Source of the DNA: Paracoccus sp. (in: a-proteobacteria)
GTDB taxonomy: Bacteria > Pseudomonadota > Alphaproteobacteria > Rhodobacterales > Rhodobacteraceae
Assembly (NCBI GenBank): GCA_031178645.1
Contig: JAPSIP010000028.1
Location: 1 to 11,019, forward strand
Length of the DNA stretch: 11,019 bases
Direction of reading: 5' to 3'
Shown here in pieces: positions 1 to 6,038 of the stretch. Both the position numbers and the translations under genes were made by a program. How positions within the stretch are numbered: the first letter of the stretch is position 1; every line of letters begins with the position of its first letter. Below the pieces are notes generated by a model. That model was not told the origin of the DNA, searched no databases, and saw only the letters and a program-made list of their open reading frames with translations.

Positions 1-1096
1 GCGACTGGTCCGACCAGCGGCCGACGCAGGTCGCAAGGCCTTTGTAGAGCTTCAGACGCACCGTGCCGCTGACATGTTCCTGCGACTTGTCGATCAGCGC
101 CTGCAGCATCTCGCGTTCGGGGCTGAACCAGAAGCCGTTGTAGATCAGTTCCGCATAGCGCGGCATCAGGCTGTCCTTGAGGTGGCCCGAGCCGCTGTCC
201 AGCGTGATCTGCTCGATCCCGCGATGCGCCTCCAGCAGGATCGTGCCGCCTGGCGTTTCATAGATGCCGCGCGACTTCATGCCGACGAAGCGGTTTTCCA
301 CGAAATCCAGCCGCCCGATGCCGTGCTTGCCGCCCAGTTCGTTCAGGCGGGTCAGAATCGTCGCAGGCGACAGCGCTTCGCCATTGATCGCAACGGCGTC
401 GCCGCGTTCGAAGGTGACCTCGATGAACTCGGGCTGATCCGGCGCATCCTCGGGGTTCACGGTGCGCTGATAAACGTAGTCCGGCGCAGCCTCGGCCGGG
501 TTTTCAAGCGCCTTGCCCTCGCTGGACGTGTGCAGCAGGTTCGCGTCCACGCTGAAGGGCGCCTCGCCGCGCTTGTCCTTGGCGATGGGGATCTGGTTCT
601 GTTCGGCGAACTCGATCAGCTTGGTGCGGCTGGTCAGGTCCCACAGCCGCCAGGGCGCGATGACCTTGATCGACGGGTCCAGCGCATAGGCCGACAATTC
701 GAACCGGACCTGGTCGTTGCCCTTGCCGGTCGCGCCGTGGGCCACCGCGTCCGCGCCGTGCTGGTGCGCCAGTTCCACCAGCCGCTTCGAGATCAGCGGG
801 CGCGCGATGGACGTGCCCAGCAGATACAACCCCTCGTACAGAGCATTTGCGCGGAACATGGGGAACACGAAGTCGCGCACGAATTCCTCGCGCAGGTCCT
901 CGATGTGGATGTTTTCCGGCGCGATGCCCAGCAGTTCGGCCTTCTGGCGCGCCGGTTCCAGTTCCTCGCCCTGGCCCAGGTCGGCGGTGAAGGTGATGAC
1001 CTCGCAGCCGTATTCGGTCTGCAGCCATTTCAGGATGATCGAGGTGTCGAGCCCGCCCGAATAGGCAAGGACGACTTTTTTCGGCGCGTCGGTCAT
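1..1096 (-). CDS. argG: Argininosuccinate synthase (C-terminus cut by window edge)
   Basis: This enzyme joins citrulline and aspartate, using ATP, to make argininosuccinate in the penultimate step of arginine biosynthesis in the cytoplasm. Reading the minus strand from the ATG at 1096 gives 365 open codons with no stop before the edge. The family is usually about 400 residues in alphaproteobacteria, so roughly 40 C-terminal residues are missing. Family hallmarks are the N-terminal ATP-pyrophosphatase P-loop AYSGGLDTS (residues 11-19) and the second signature [12 protein letters not shown] (about 121-132), followed by the expected [17 protein letters not shown] stretch (182-198). An AAGGG element lies about 8 nt before the start. 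It is transcribed divergently from ilvA across about 100 bp. The identification is firm; only the 3' end is unseen. Several long frames on the opposite strand here are coding-bias shadows. Confidence 0.97.
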   Translation of the reverse strand, partial: MTDAPKKVVLAYSGGLDTSIILKWLQTEYGCEVITFTADLGQGEELEPARQKAELLGIAPENIHIEDLREEFVRDFVFPMFRANALYEGLYLLGTSIARPLISKRLVELAHQHGADAVAHGATGKGNDQVRFELSAYALDPSIKVIAPWRLWDLTSRTKLIEFAEQNQIPIAKDKRGEAPFSVDANLLHTSSEGKALENPAEAAPDYVYQRTVNPEDAPDQPEFIEVTFERGDAVAINGEALSPATILTRLNELGGKHGIGRLDFVENRFVGMKSRGIYETPGGTILLEAHRGIEQITLDSGSGHLKDSLMPRYAELIYNGFWFSPEREMLQALIDKSQEHVSGTVRLKLYKGLATCVGRWSDQS

Positions 1097-1125
1097 GCGG
1101 TTAACCCTTTGGCGAAGTTTCCGGG

Positions 1126-1154
1126 GCAATAAGGCCAATCGCGCGGTCTAACAA
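1126..1154 (-). promoter_or_regulatory. Possible sigma-70-type promoter for argG
   Basis: On the minus strand TTGTTA (1154-1149) and TATTGC (1131-1126) are separated by 17 nt, which would start transcription near 1119 and give a leader of roughly 20 nt before the argG ATG. The -10 match is poor (only the TAT part fits TATAAT), so this is a weak inference based on position and spacing. Confidence 0.28.
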
Positions 1155-1198
1155 GGGCCGGGCTGCCGATCCCCTTGCCAAGATCGGCTTTTCGCGTC

Positions 1199-2500
1199 AT
1201 GCGCAAGCGCATGGAAAACCCTGCCCCCCGCGACCCCGCACTCAGCTTTCCCGCCGCAAGCTTTCCCGACTGCATCGCACAGGCCGAAATCGCCATCCGC
1301 GACCTGTTCGAACCCACGCCCTTGCAGCGCAACGACCATCTGTCGGCAAAGCTGGGGGCCGAGATATGGCTCAAGCGCGAGGATCTGACGCCGGTACGCA
1401 GCTACAAGCTGCGCGGCGCCTTCAACGCCATGCGCAAGCGGGTGACGCCCGGTGCGGCCGGAAATGCGCATTTCGTTTGCGCAAGCGCCGGCAACCACGC
1501 GCAGGGCGTGGCCTATGCCTGCCGCCATTTCGGTGCGCGCGGCACGATCTTCATGCCAGTCACGACGCCCAAGCAGAAGATCGACAAGACCAAGATCTTC
1601 GGCGGCGACGCGATCGAGATCGTGCTGACCGGCGATTATTTCGATCAGACGCTGGCCGCGTCGCAGGCCTTCGCCGCCGAACAGGACGCGCAGTTCCTGC
1701 CGCCCTTCGATTCGGCCGACGTGATCGAGGGGCAGGCGACCGTGGGCCTGGAAATCCTGCGCCAGCTTGACGGGGCGCCGGATCTGGTGGTGCTGCCGGT
1801 GGGCGGGGGCGGGCTGGCGGCGGGCATCACGCGCTATTTTGCCGATATGGCGCCGGCCACGCAATTCGCCTTTGCAGAACCCCTGGGCGGCGCCAGTCTT
1901 CAGGCGGCCTTGCAGCAGGGCGCGCCGGTCGCGCTGCCTGCCGTGGACAATTTCGTCGATGGCGCTGCCGTGGCGCGCATCGGCGCCCTGCCTTTCGAGG
2001 CGCTGCGCCGGTTCAGCCCGCAGGACGTGCATCTGGCGCCCGAAGACCGCATCTGCATCACCATGCTGGAAATGCTCAACACCGAGGGCGTCGTGCTGGA
2101 ACCCGCGGGCGCGCTTGCCATCGACGTGCTGGGCGATCTGGGGGATCTGGCCGGCAAGCGCGTCGTCTGCGTTTGTTCGGGCGGCAATTTCGACTTCGAA
2201 CGCCTGCCCGAGGTCAAGGAGCGCGCCCAGCGCTTCGCCGGGGTGAAGAAATATTTCGTGCTGCGCCTGCCGCAGCGCCCCGGCGCGCTGCGCGATTTCC
2301 TGGAACTGCTTGGCCCCGACGACGACGTCGCCCGGTTTGAATATTTGAAGAAGTCGGCGCGCAACTTCGGCTCGATCCTGATCGGCATCGAAACCTCGGC
2401 CCCGCAGAACCTGACGACGCTGAAGGCGCGGCTGGATCACGCGGGCTTTGTTTACCGCGACATCACCAACGACGAGATTCTGGCAGAACTTTTGGTCTGA
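1199..2500 (+). CDS. ilvA: Threonine ammonia-lyase (short form, ACT-like C-terminus)
   Basis: PLP-dependent deaminase converting L-threonine to 2-oxobutanoate, the first committed step of isoleucine synthesis. Numbering from the ATG at 1199 (433 aa): the PLP-binding lysine is K70 in RSYKLRGAFN, the substrate loop is SAGNHAQG (96-103), the glycine-rich phosphate loop is GGGGLAAG (202-209), and the CSGGN segment (326-330) sits where the pyridine nitrogen is bound. Residues about 349-433, beginning VKKYFVLRLPQRPGALRDFL, form a single ACT-like regulatory domain. This is the arrangement of the ~410-420 aa Bacillus/Corynebacterium-type enzymes, in contrast to the two ACT-like modules of the long E. 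coli form; isoleucine feedback is therefore likely. The start is uncertain: ATG 1199, ATG 1211 or TTG 1175 are all in frame and none has a strong Shine-Dalgarno. It is divergent from argG; the phosphatase gene follows after 48 nt with no obvious terminator. Confidence 0.94.
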   Translation: MRKRMENPAPRDPALSFPAASFPDCIAQAEIAIRDLFEPTPLQRNDHLSAKLGAEIWLKREDLTPVRSYKLRGAFNAMRKRVTPGAAGNAHFVCASAGNHAQGVAYACRHFGARGTIFMPVTTPKQKIDKTKIFGGDAIEIVLTGDYFDQTLAASQAFAAEQDAQFLPPFDSADVIEGQATVGLEILRQLDGAPDLVVLPVGGGGLAAGITRYFADMAPATQFAFAEPLGGASLQAALQQGAPVALPAVDNFVDGAAVARIGALPFEALRRFSPQDVHLAPEDRICITMLEMLNTEGVVLEPAGALAIDVLGDLGDLAGKRVVCVCSGGNFDFERLPEVKERAQRFAGVKKYFVLRLPQRPGALRDFLELLGPDDDVARFEYLKKSARNFGSILIGIETSAPQNLTTLKARLDHAGFVYRDITNDEILAELLV

Positions 2501-2528
2501 ATTCCGCCATTTACCCGGTCTTTACGGT

Positions 2529-2546
2529 CCAGGGGTTATCACCTGG
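2529..2546 (+). repeat. Short inverted repeat just before the phosphatase start
   Basis: CCAGG (2529-2533) and CCTGG (2542-2546) are inverted around an 8-nt loop, and the ATG at 2549 follows two bases later. The only Shine-Dalgarno-like AGGGG (2531-2535) is partly inside the stem. With five base pairs this may be chance in GC-rich DNA. If real, it could lower translation of the phosphatase from this start. Confidence 0.3.
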
Positions 2547-2548
2547 GC

Positions 2549-3850
2549 ATGAAGCGCCCGAATCGCCAGATGATTGCCCCTGCCCAGCCGCCCGCCACCC
2601 GGCTGGTTCGGCGTGTCCTGGTGGTCAGCCCCAATGCCGCGCAGCGACGCATCTTCTCGATCCAGCTGCGCCGTGCGCATTATGAGGTGATGGAGGCAGG
2701 CTCGGTCGCGGATGCGCTGCAATTGTGCCAGCGGAACGAACCCGACATCGTGCTGTCCGACTGGTCGATCCCGGGACGTGCGGGGATGGAATCGGGACTG
2801 GACCTGTGCCGGGCCTTCCGCGCGGGGGAACGGCGCAACTATGGCTATTTCGTGCTGCTGACCTCGGCCCAGGACGAGGTGGACGTGGCCCAGGGGCTCG
2901 AGGCCGGGGCGAATGATTTCCTGGCCAAGCCCGTCACCACCCAGGACCTGCTGGTGCGCCTTGCCGCCGGCGAACGCATCCTGCGGGTCGAGGAGGATCT
3001 GCGCGCCAGCAATGCCCAGCTTCGCACCGCCCTTGACCGGCTGCGCGACACCCAGGCCGCGATCGAACGCGACCTGGCCGAGGCGCGCAAGCTGCAACAG
3101 GGGCTGGTCAAGCAGCGGTCGGGCCGGTTCGGGCCGGTGCAACTGTCGCTGCTGCTGCGCCCGGCAGGCCATATCGGCGGCGACCTGGTGGGTTTTTTCC
3201 CCATTGGAGAGGATCGGGTCGGCATCTATGCCCTCGATGTGTCCGGCCACGGCGTGACGGCGGCCCTGCTGACCGCGCAACTGTCCGTCCACCTGTCGGG
3301 ATCGGCCGACCAGAACGTGGCCCTGCGCGCGGCCCAGACGGGGACCGATGCCGTCAGCCCCGCGGCGCTTGCCCATTTCTTCAACAACATGATGCTCGAG
3401 GAGATGGCGACCGATACCTATTACACGATGATCTATGGCGACCTGAACCATGTGACGGGCCGGTTGCGGATGGTCCAGGCAGGCCATCCTCATCCCTTCC
3501 TGCAACGCGCCGACGGATCCGTGCGGCCCTTGGGCAATGGCGGGATGCCCATCGGCGTCTTCGAGAAGCCGATCTTCGACGAGATCGACGTGATCCTGGA
3601 ACCCGGCGACCGGCTGCTGATCTGTTCGGACGGCATCACCGAGGCCAGCAGCCCCGCTGGCCGCCTGCTGGGCGATGACGGGGTCGAGGCGATCCTGCGC
3701 ACCAACGCCTTCCTGGGCGGCCACGTGTTCCTGGAATCCATGGCCTGGTCGGTATCGGAATATTGCCGGGGGGAACGGCAGGATGACATGTCGGCGGTGC
3801 TGATCGAATATCTTGCCCCGGCCGAGACGGTGCCCCTGCCCCGCCGCTAG
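2549..3850 (+). CDS. Receiver-domain PP2C (SpoIIE/RsbU-type) serine phosphatase
   Basis: 433 aa fusion of an atypical response-regulator receiver (about 22-142), a probable coiled-coil linker (about 146-188) and a PP2C-type phosphatase domain (about 195-425). The phosphatase acids expected to bind Mn/Mg are all visible: GGD (D212), DVSGHG (D230), SDGITEA (D361) and DDMS (D413). In the receiver, the phosphoacceptor site D71 (in LSDWSIPG), T105 and the KP lysine K127 are present, but the acidic pair that normally follows the first beta-strand is replaced (VLVVSPNAAQ, S27-P28). Family knowledge: such proteins dephosphorylate an anti-sigma-factor antagonist in partner-switching pathways. The domain order resembles what I recall for RbaY of Rhodobacter capsulatus, which affects gene transfer agent production. 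No anti-sigma factor or antagonist lies in this window, so any partners are encoded elsewhere. An alternative start is ATG 2570. The stop shares a CTAG with the convergent Nudix gene. Confidence 0.9.
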   Translation: MKRPNRQMIAPAQPPATRLVRRVLVVSPNAAQRRIFSIQLRRAHYEVMEAGSVADALQLCQRNEPDIVLSDWSIPGRAGMESGLDLCRAFRAGERRNYGYFVLLTSAQDEVDVAQGLEAGANDFLAKPVTTQDLLVRLAAGERILRVEEDLRASNAQLRTALDRLRDTQAAIERDLAEARKLQQGLVKQRSGRFGPVQLSLLLRPAGHIGGDLVGFFPIGEDRVGIYALDVSGHGVTAALLTAQLSVHLSGSADQNVALRAAQTGTDAVSPAALAHFFNNMMLEEMATDTYYTMIYGDLNHVTGRLRMVQAGHPHPFLQRADGSVRPLGNGGMPIGVFEKPIFDEIDVILEPGDRLLICSDGITEASSPAGRLLGDDGVEAILRTNAFLGGHVFLESMAWSVSEYCRGERQDDMSAVLIEYLAPAETVPLPRR

Positions 3851-4290
3851 ATCAGGTGGCGAAAGCGCGCCAGGAAAGCCCGCGCGCCCGGATCAGGCAA
3901 CAGATCCATCGCAGCGCCGGGGCTGGCCCAATGCGTGCTGTGATGCGCCTCGGTCGGCGCGGACAGGCGCAGCACGGGACGCGCGATCCAGACATGGCAC
4001 AGCTTTTCGGCAAAGCGGTCGTAATCCGGCATGAAGGCAAAGCGGCGATAGCTGCCCAGGTGACGGGCGGCGCCGATGGACCAGCCGGTTTCCTCGAAAA
4101 CCTCGCGGTGCAGGGCGCGAAGGCCGGTCTCGCCGGGGTCGATGCCGCCGCCGGGCAACTGGAACTCGGGCTCGGGCGTGGCCTGGTGGGTCAGCAGCAG
4201 CCGCCCGCCGCGGACCAGCAGGCCATAGGCGCCCGGCCGCAGGTGGTGACGCTGCCCGGGCTGCGGGGGATTGCCGTATCGGCGGATCAT
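3847..4290 (-). CDS. Small Nudix hydrolase, substrate unknown
   Basis: 147 aa, a single Nudix domain and nothing else. The box is complete: G48-x5-E54-x7-R62-E63-V-F-E66-E67-T-G69-W70, so the metal-binding glutamates E63, E66 and E67 are intact and the protein should be an active pyrophosphohydrolase acting on an X-linked nucleoside diphosphate. The N-terminal strand reads RPGAYGLLVRGGRLLLT, and the C-terminal part (PTEAHHSTHWASP) resembles the substrate-selecting region of MutT/ADP-ribose-type members without settling the substrate. The ATG at 4290 is preceded on its strand by GAGG with 5 nt spacing. It is divergent from hslO across 144 bp and convergent with the phosphatase gene, with stop codons overlapping by 2 nt in a shared CTAG. 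It is unlike the second Nudix gene at 5445, which belongs to the CoA-pyrophosphatase family, so the two are not recent duplicates. Confidence 0.9.
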   Translation of the reverse strand: MIRRYGNPPQPGQRHHLRPGAYGLLVRGGRLLLTHQATPEPEFQLPGGGIDPGETGLRALHREVFEETGWSIGAARHLGSYRRFAFMPDYDRFAEKLCHVWIARPVLRLSAPTEAHHSTHWASPGAAMDLLPDPGARAFLARFRHLI

Positions 4291-4351
4291 GGAAACCTCG
4301 GCTCGTTCGCGTTCTGTCTAGCGCAGGGGGCGACGGCGGGAAAGCGGCCCC

Positions 4352-4382
4352 CTTGGGATTGACGCCAAACCTCCTATATTGG
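4352..4382 (+). promoter_or_regulatory. RpoH (sigma-32)-type heat-shock promoter for hslO
   Basis: CTTG at 4352-4355, a 17-nt spacer, and CCTATATTGG at 4373-4382. This matches the alphaproteobacterial RpoH pattern as I recall it (CTTG, 17-18 nt, CYTATNTNNG), and it stands in front of a heat-shock chaperone gene. Transcription would begin around 4388-4391, about 45 nt before the hslO ATG. A housekeeping reading is also possible (TTGGGA 4353-4358, 16 nt, TATATT 4375-4380). Both share the same -10 region. Confidence 0.65.
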
Positions 4383-4391
4383 TCGCGACCC

Positions 4392-4410
4392 GGCCCGCCC
4401 CTTGCGGGCC
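4392..4410 (+). promoter_or_regulatory. 5'-leader hairpin of hslO
   Basis: GGCCCGC (4392-4398) and GCGGGCC (4404-4410) form a perfect 7-bp stem with a CCCTT loop. It would lie at or a few bases after the predicted transcript 5' end. The Shine-Dalgarno AGGA (4423-4426, 8 nt before the ATG) is outside the stem, and no T-run follows, so neither an intrinsic terminator nor a simple sequestering thermometer is suggested. A 5'-end stabilising stem is the more natural reading. Confidence 0.5.
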
Positions 4411-4434
4411 TGAACCGATTTCAGGAAACACCGC

Positions 4435-5448
4435 ATGAGCAAGATCAACCAGATCGCGTGGGATGACACCGTTTTGCCGTTCCAGCTGGACCGTTCGGAC
4501 ATTCGCGGCCGCGTGGCGCGGCTGGACGGCGTGCTGGACCATATCCTGTCGCGCCACGATTATCCGGCCCCGGTCGGCGCCCTGGTTGCCGAACTGGCGC
4601 TGCTGGCCGCGCTGATCGGCCCGACCGTCAAGCTGCGGTGGAAACTCAGCCTGCAGGTCCGCGGCAATGGCGCGGTCCGCACGCTGGCCGCCGACTATTA
4701 CGCCCCTGAACATGACGGCGCGCCCGCCCGCATCCGCGCCTGGGCCAGCTTCGACACCGACCGCCTGGACAGCCGCCCGCCCTTCGAGCAGGTGGGCGAA
4801 GGTTACTTCGCGGTCCTGATCGACCAGGGCCAGGGTTCGCTGCCCTACCAGGGGATCACGCCCTTGTCGGGCGGGTCGCTGTCGGCCTGCGCGCAAACCT
4901 ATTTCGCGCAGTCCGAACAGTTGCCGACCCGGTTCCAGCTGGCCAGCGGCTATTCCCGCCTGACGGGCGAAACCGGCCATTGGCGCGCGGGCGGCATCAT
5001 GCTGCAAACCCTGCCCGCCACCCCCATGCAGGGCGAGGGCGGCAGCGGCGAAGGCGGGCTGATCGAGGCCGCCGACATCCTGCAGGGCGCGGCATCCGAA
5101 AACTGGAACCGCGCGAACATCCTGCTGGACACGGTCGAGGTGCTGGAGCTGATCGGCCCCTCGGTCGGTCCCACTGACCTGCTGCTGCGCCTGTTCCACG
5201 AGGAAGAGCCCCGCGTCTTCGACACGCAGCGGGTCGAGTTCGGCTGTTCCTGCACTGCCGACCGGGTGCGCAACACGCTGTCGATCTATTCGGCCAAGGA
5301 CATCGCCCACATGACCACGCCCGAAGGCATCGTCACCGCCGACTGCCAGTTCTGCGGCGCGCATTACGAGTTCGACCCCCAGAGCCTCGGCTTCGAGGCC
5401 ACCGTGGATGCCGACGGCCAGCCCCTGCCCGACAGGGCGGCCGAGTGA
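4435..5448 (+). CDS. hslO: Hsp33 redox-regulated chaperone
   Basis: Hsp33 is a cytoplasmic holdase switched on by oxidation: its four zinc-binding cysteines form disulfides and the protein then binds unfolding clients. The C-terminal redox switch is intact as C271-S-C273 and C304-Q-F-C307. Other family marks are QSEQLPTRFQL (159-169), the AGGIMLQ core segment (185-191) and the TLSIYSAKDI linker (281-290). At 337 aa it is longer than E. coli Hsp33 (about 290). The extra length is in an N-terminal extension, a Gly-rich loop at about 198-209 and a C-terminal tail, which is usual in alphaproteobacteria. AGGA 8 nt upstream supports the ATG at 4435. It is the first gene of a five-gene overlapping chain and sits directly behind an RpoH-type promoter, in keeping with heat-shock control. 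The TGA overlaps the GTG start of the next gene by 4 nt. Confidence 0.97.
   Translation: MSKINQIAWDDTVLPFQLDRSDIRGRVARLDGVLDHILSRHDYPAPVGALVAELALLAALIGPTVKLRWKLSLQVRGNGAVRTLAADYYAPEHDGAPARIRAWASFDTDRLDSRPPFEQVGEGYFAVLIDQGQGSLPYQGITPLSGGSLSACAQTYFAQSEQLPTRFQLASGYSRLTGETGHWRAGGIMLQTLPATPMQGEGGSGEGGLIEAADILQGAASENWNRANILLDTVEVLELIGPSVGPTDLLLRLFHEEEPRVFDTQRVEFGCSCTADRVRNTLSIYSAKDIAHMTTPEGIVTADCQFCGAHYEFDPQSLGFEATVDADGQPLPDRAAE
5434..5447 (+). promoter_or_regulatory. RBS and GTG start deciding the second operon gene
   Basis: AGGG at 5434-5437 is followed after 7 nt by GTG at 5445-5447, which overlaps the hslO stop (TGA 5446-5448). No in-frame ATG exists upstream close enough to compete, and the N-terminus read from this GTG (MIPDWSEDRLRLAL) fits the family. 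Confidence 0.7.
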
Positions 5449-6038
5449 TCCCCGACTGGTCCGAAGACCGGCTGCGTCTGGCCCTGTCCGTCGCGGCGGG
5501 GCCGACGTCCGACTACGACCTGAACCCGGATGTGGCCCCCCCCACGGCCAATCTCCGCCCTGCAGGCGTGCTGGCTGCGTTCCACGCCGACGACGGGCGG
5601 CTGGTCCTGACCAAGCGGGCCTCGGGACTGCGCCATCATCCCGGCCAGATCGCGCTGCCTGGCGGCAAGGTCGACGCGGCGGATGCCGATCCGACCGCCG
5701 CCGCGCTGCGCGAGGCGCAGGAGGAGGTGGGCCTTGACCCCGCACAGGTCGAACTGCTGGGCACCTTGCCCCCGCATCGCACGGTGACGGGCTTTGCCGT
5801 GACCCCGGTCATCGGCATCATCCGCGGCCCCTTCCAGCCCCGCCCCGAACCCGGCGAGGTCGAGGAGGCCTTTACCCTGCCCTTCGCCCATGTCGCCGAC
5901 CCGACCCGCTATCGCGTCGAGCGCCGCCGCTGGCGCGAGGGCTGGCGCAGCTATCACGCCGCGCCCTTCGGCCCCTATTACCTGTGGGGCGCGACGGCGC
6001 GGATCCTGCTGGGCCTGGCAAGGAGTATCCAGGCGTGA
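5445..6038 (+). CDS. CoA pyrophosphatase-type Nudix hydrolase (NudL-like)
   Basis: 197 aa. Members of this family cleave CoA or its derivatives to 3',5'-ADP and 4'-phosphopantetheine, and are thought to clear oxidised or damaged CoA. The diagnostic NuCoA segment is present: LVLTKRASGLRHHPGQIALP followed by GG (53-74). The Nudix helix follows with R89-E90-A-Q-E93-E94-V-G-L; as usual for this family the spacing between the GG and the REAQEE helix differs from the standard Nudix box. HRTVTGFAVTPVIG (111-124) is also typical. It starts at GTG inside the hslO stop and ends in a second GTGA overlap with cca, so its translation is likely coupled on both sides. Its position after a redox chaperone fits housekeeping of oxidised cofactors, but that link is inference. 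The substrate was not tested; other acyl-CoA or NADH pyrophosphatase activity cannot be excluded. Confidence 0.92.
   Translation: MIPDWSEDRLRLALSVAAGPTSDYDLNPDVAPPTANLRPAGVLAAFHADDGRLVLTKRASGLRHHPGQIALPGGKVDAADADPTAAALREAQEEVGLDPAQVELLGTLPPHRTVTGFAVTPVIGIIRGPFQPRPEPGEVEEAFTLPFAHVADPTRYRVERRRWREGWRSYHAAPFGPYYLWGATARILLGLARSIQA
6020..6037 (+). promoter_or_regulatory. Strong Shine-Dalgarno fixing the GTG start of cca
   Basis: AAGGAG at 6020-6025 lies 9 nt before GTG 6035-6037, inside the end of the preceding gene. This near-perfect Shine-Dalgarno argues for the GTG at 6035 over an in-frame GTG at 5984, which would create a 55-nt overlap and add 17 residues unlike the family. Confidence 0.75.

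Noticed and set aside
74..1132. 352-codon plus-strand open frame over argG
   Set aside because: It is the complement of argG; the minus strand carries the P-loop and both argininosuccinate synthase signatures.
1148..2440. 430-codon open frame on the minus strand opposite ilvA
   Set aside because: It is a mirror of strong GC third-position bias in ilvA, whose plus-strand product has all family motifs; the antisense product is Arg/Gln/Gly/Ala/His-rich and resembles no family I know.
3188..3200. T-run (six T) in the phosphatase gene as a possible slippage site
   Set aside because: The reading frame continues normally on both sides with the expected motifs, and similar short T-runs occur in the ABC gene; no stimulatory structure or alternative product is evident.
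3856..4362. 168-codon plus-strand frame over the small Nudix gene
   Set aside because: The minus-strand frame holds a full Nudix box with an RBS; the plus-strand product has no motif.
4359..4380. Sigma-70 promoter using TTGACG (4359-4364) with TATATT (4375-4380)
   Set aside because: The spacer is only 10 nt, too short for sigma-70. The CTTG at 4352 gives correct spacing for an RpoH-type promoter.
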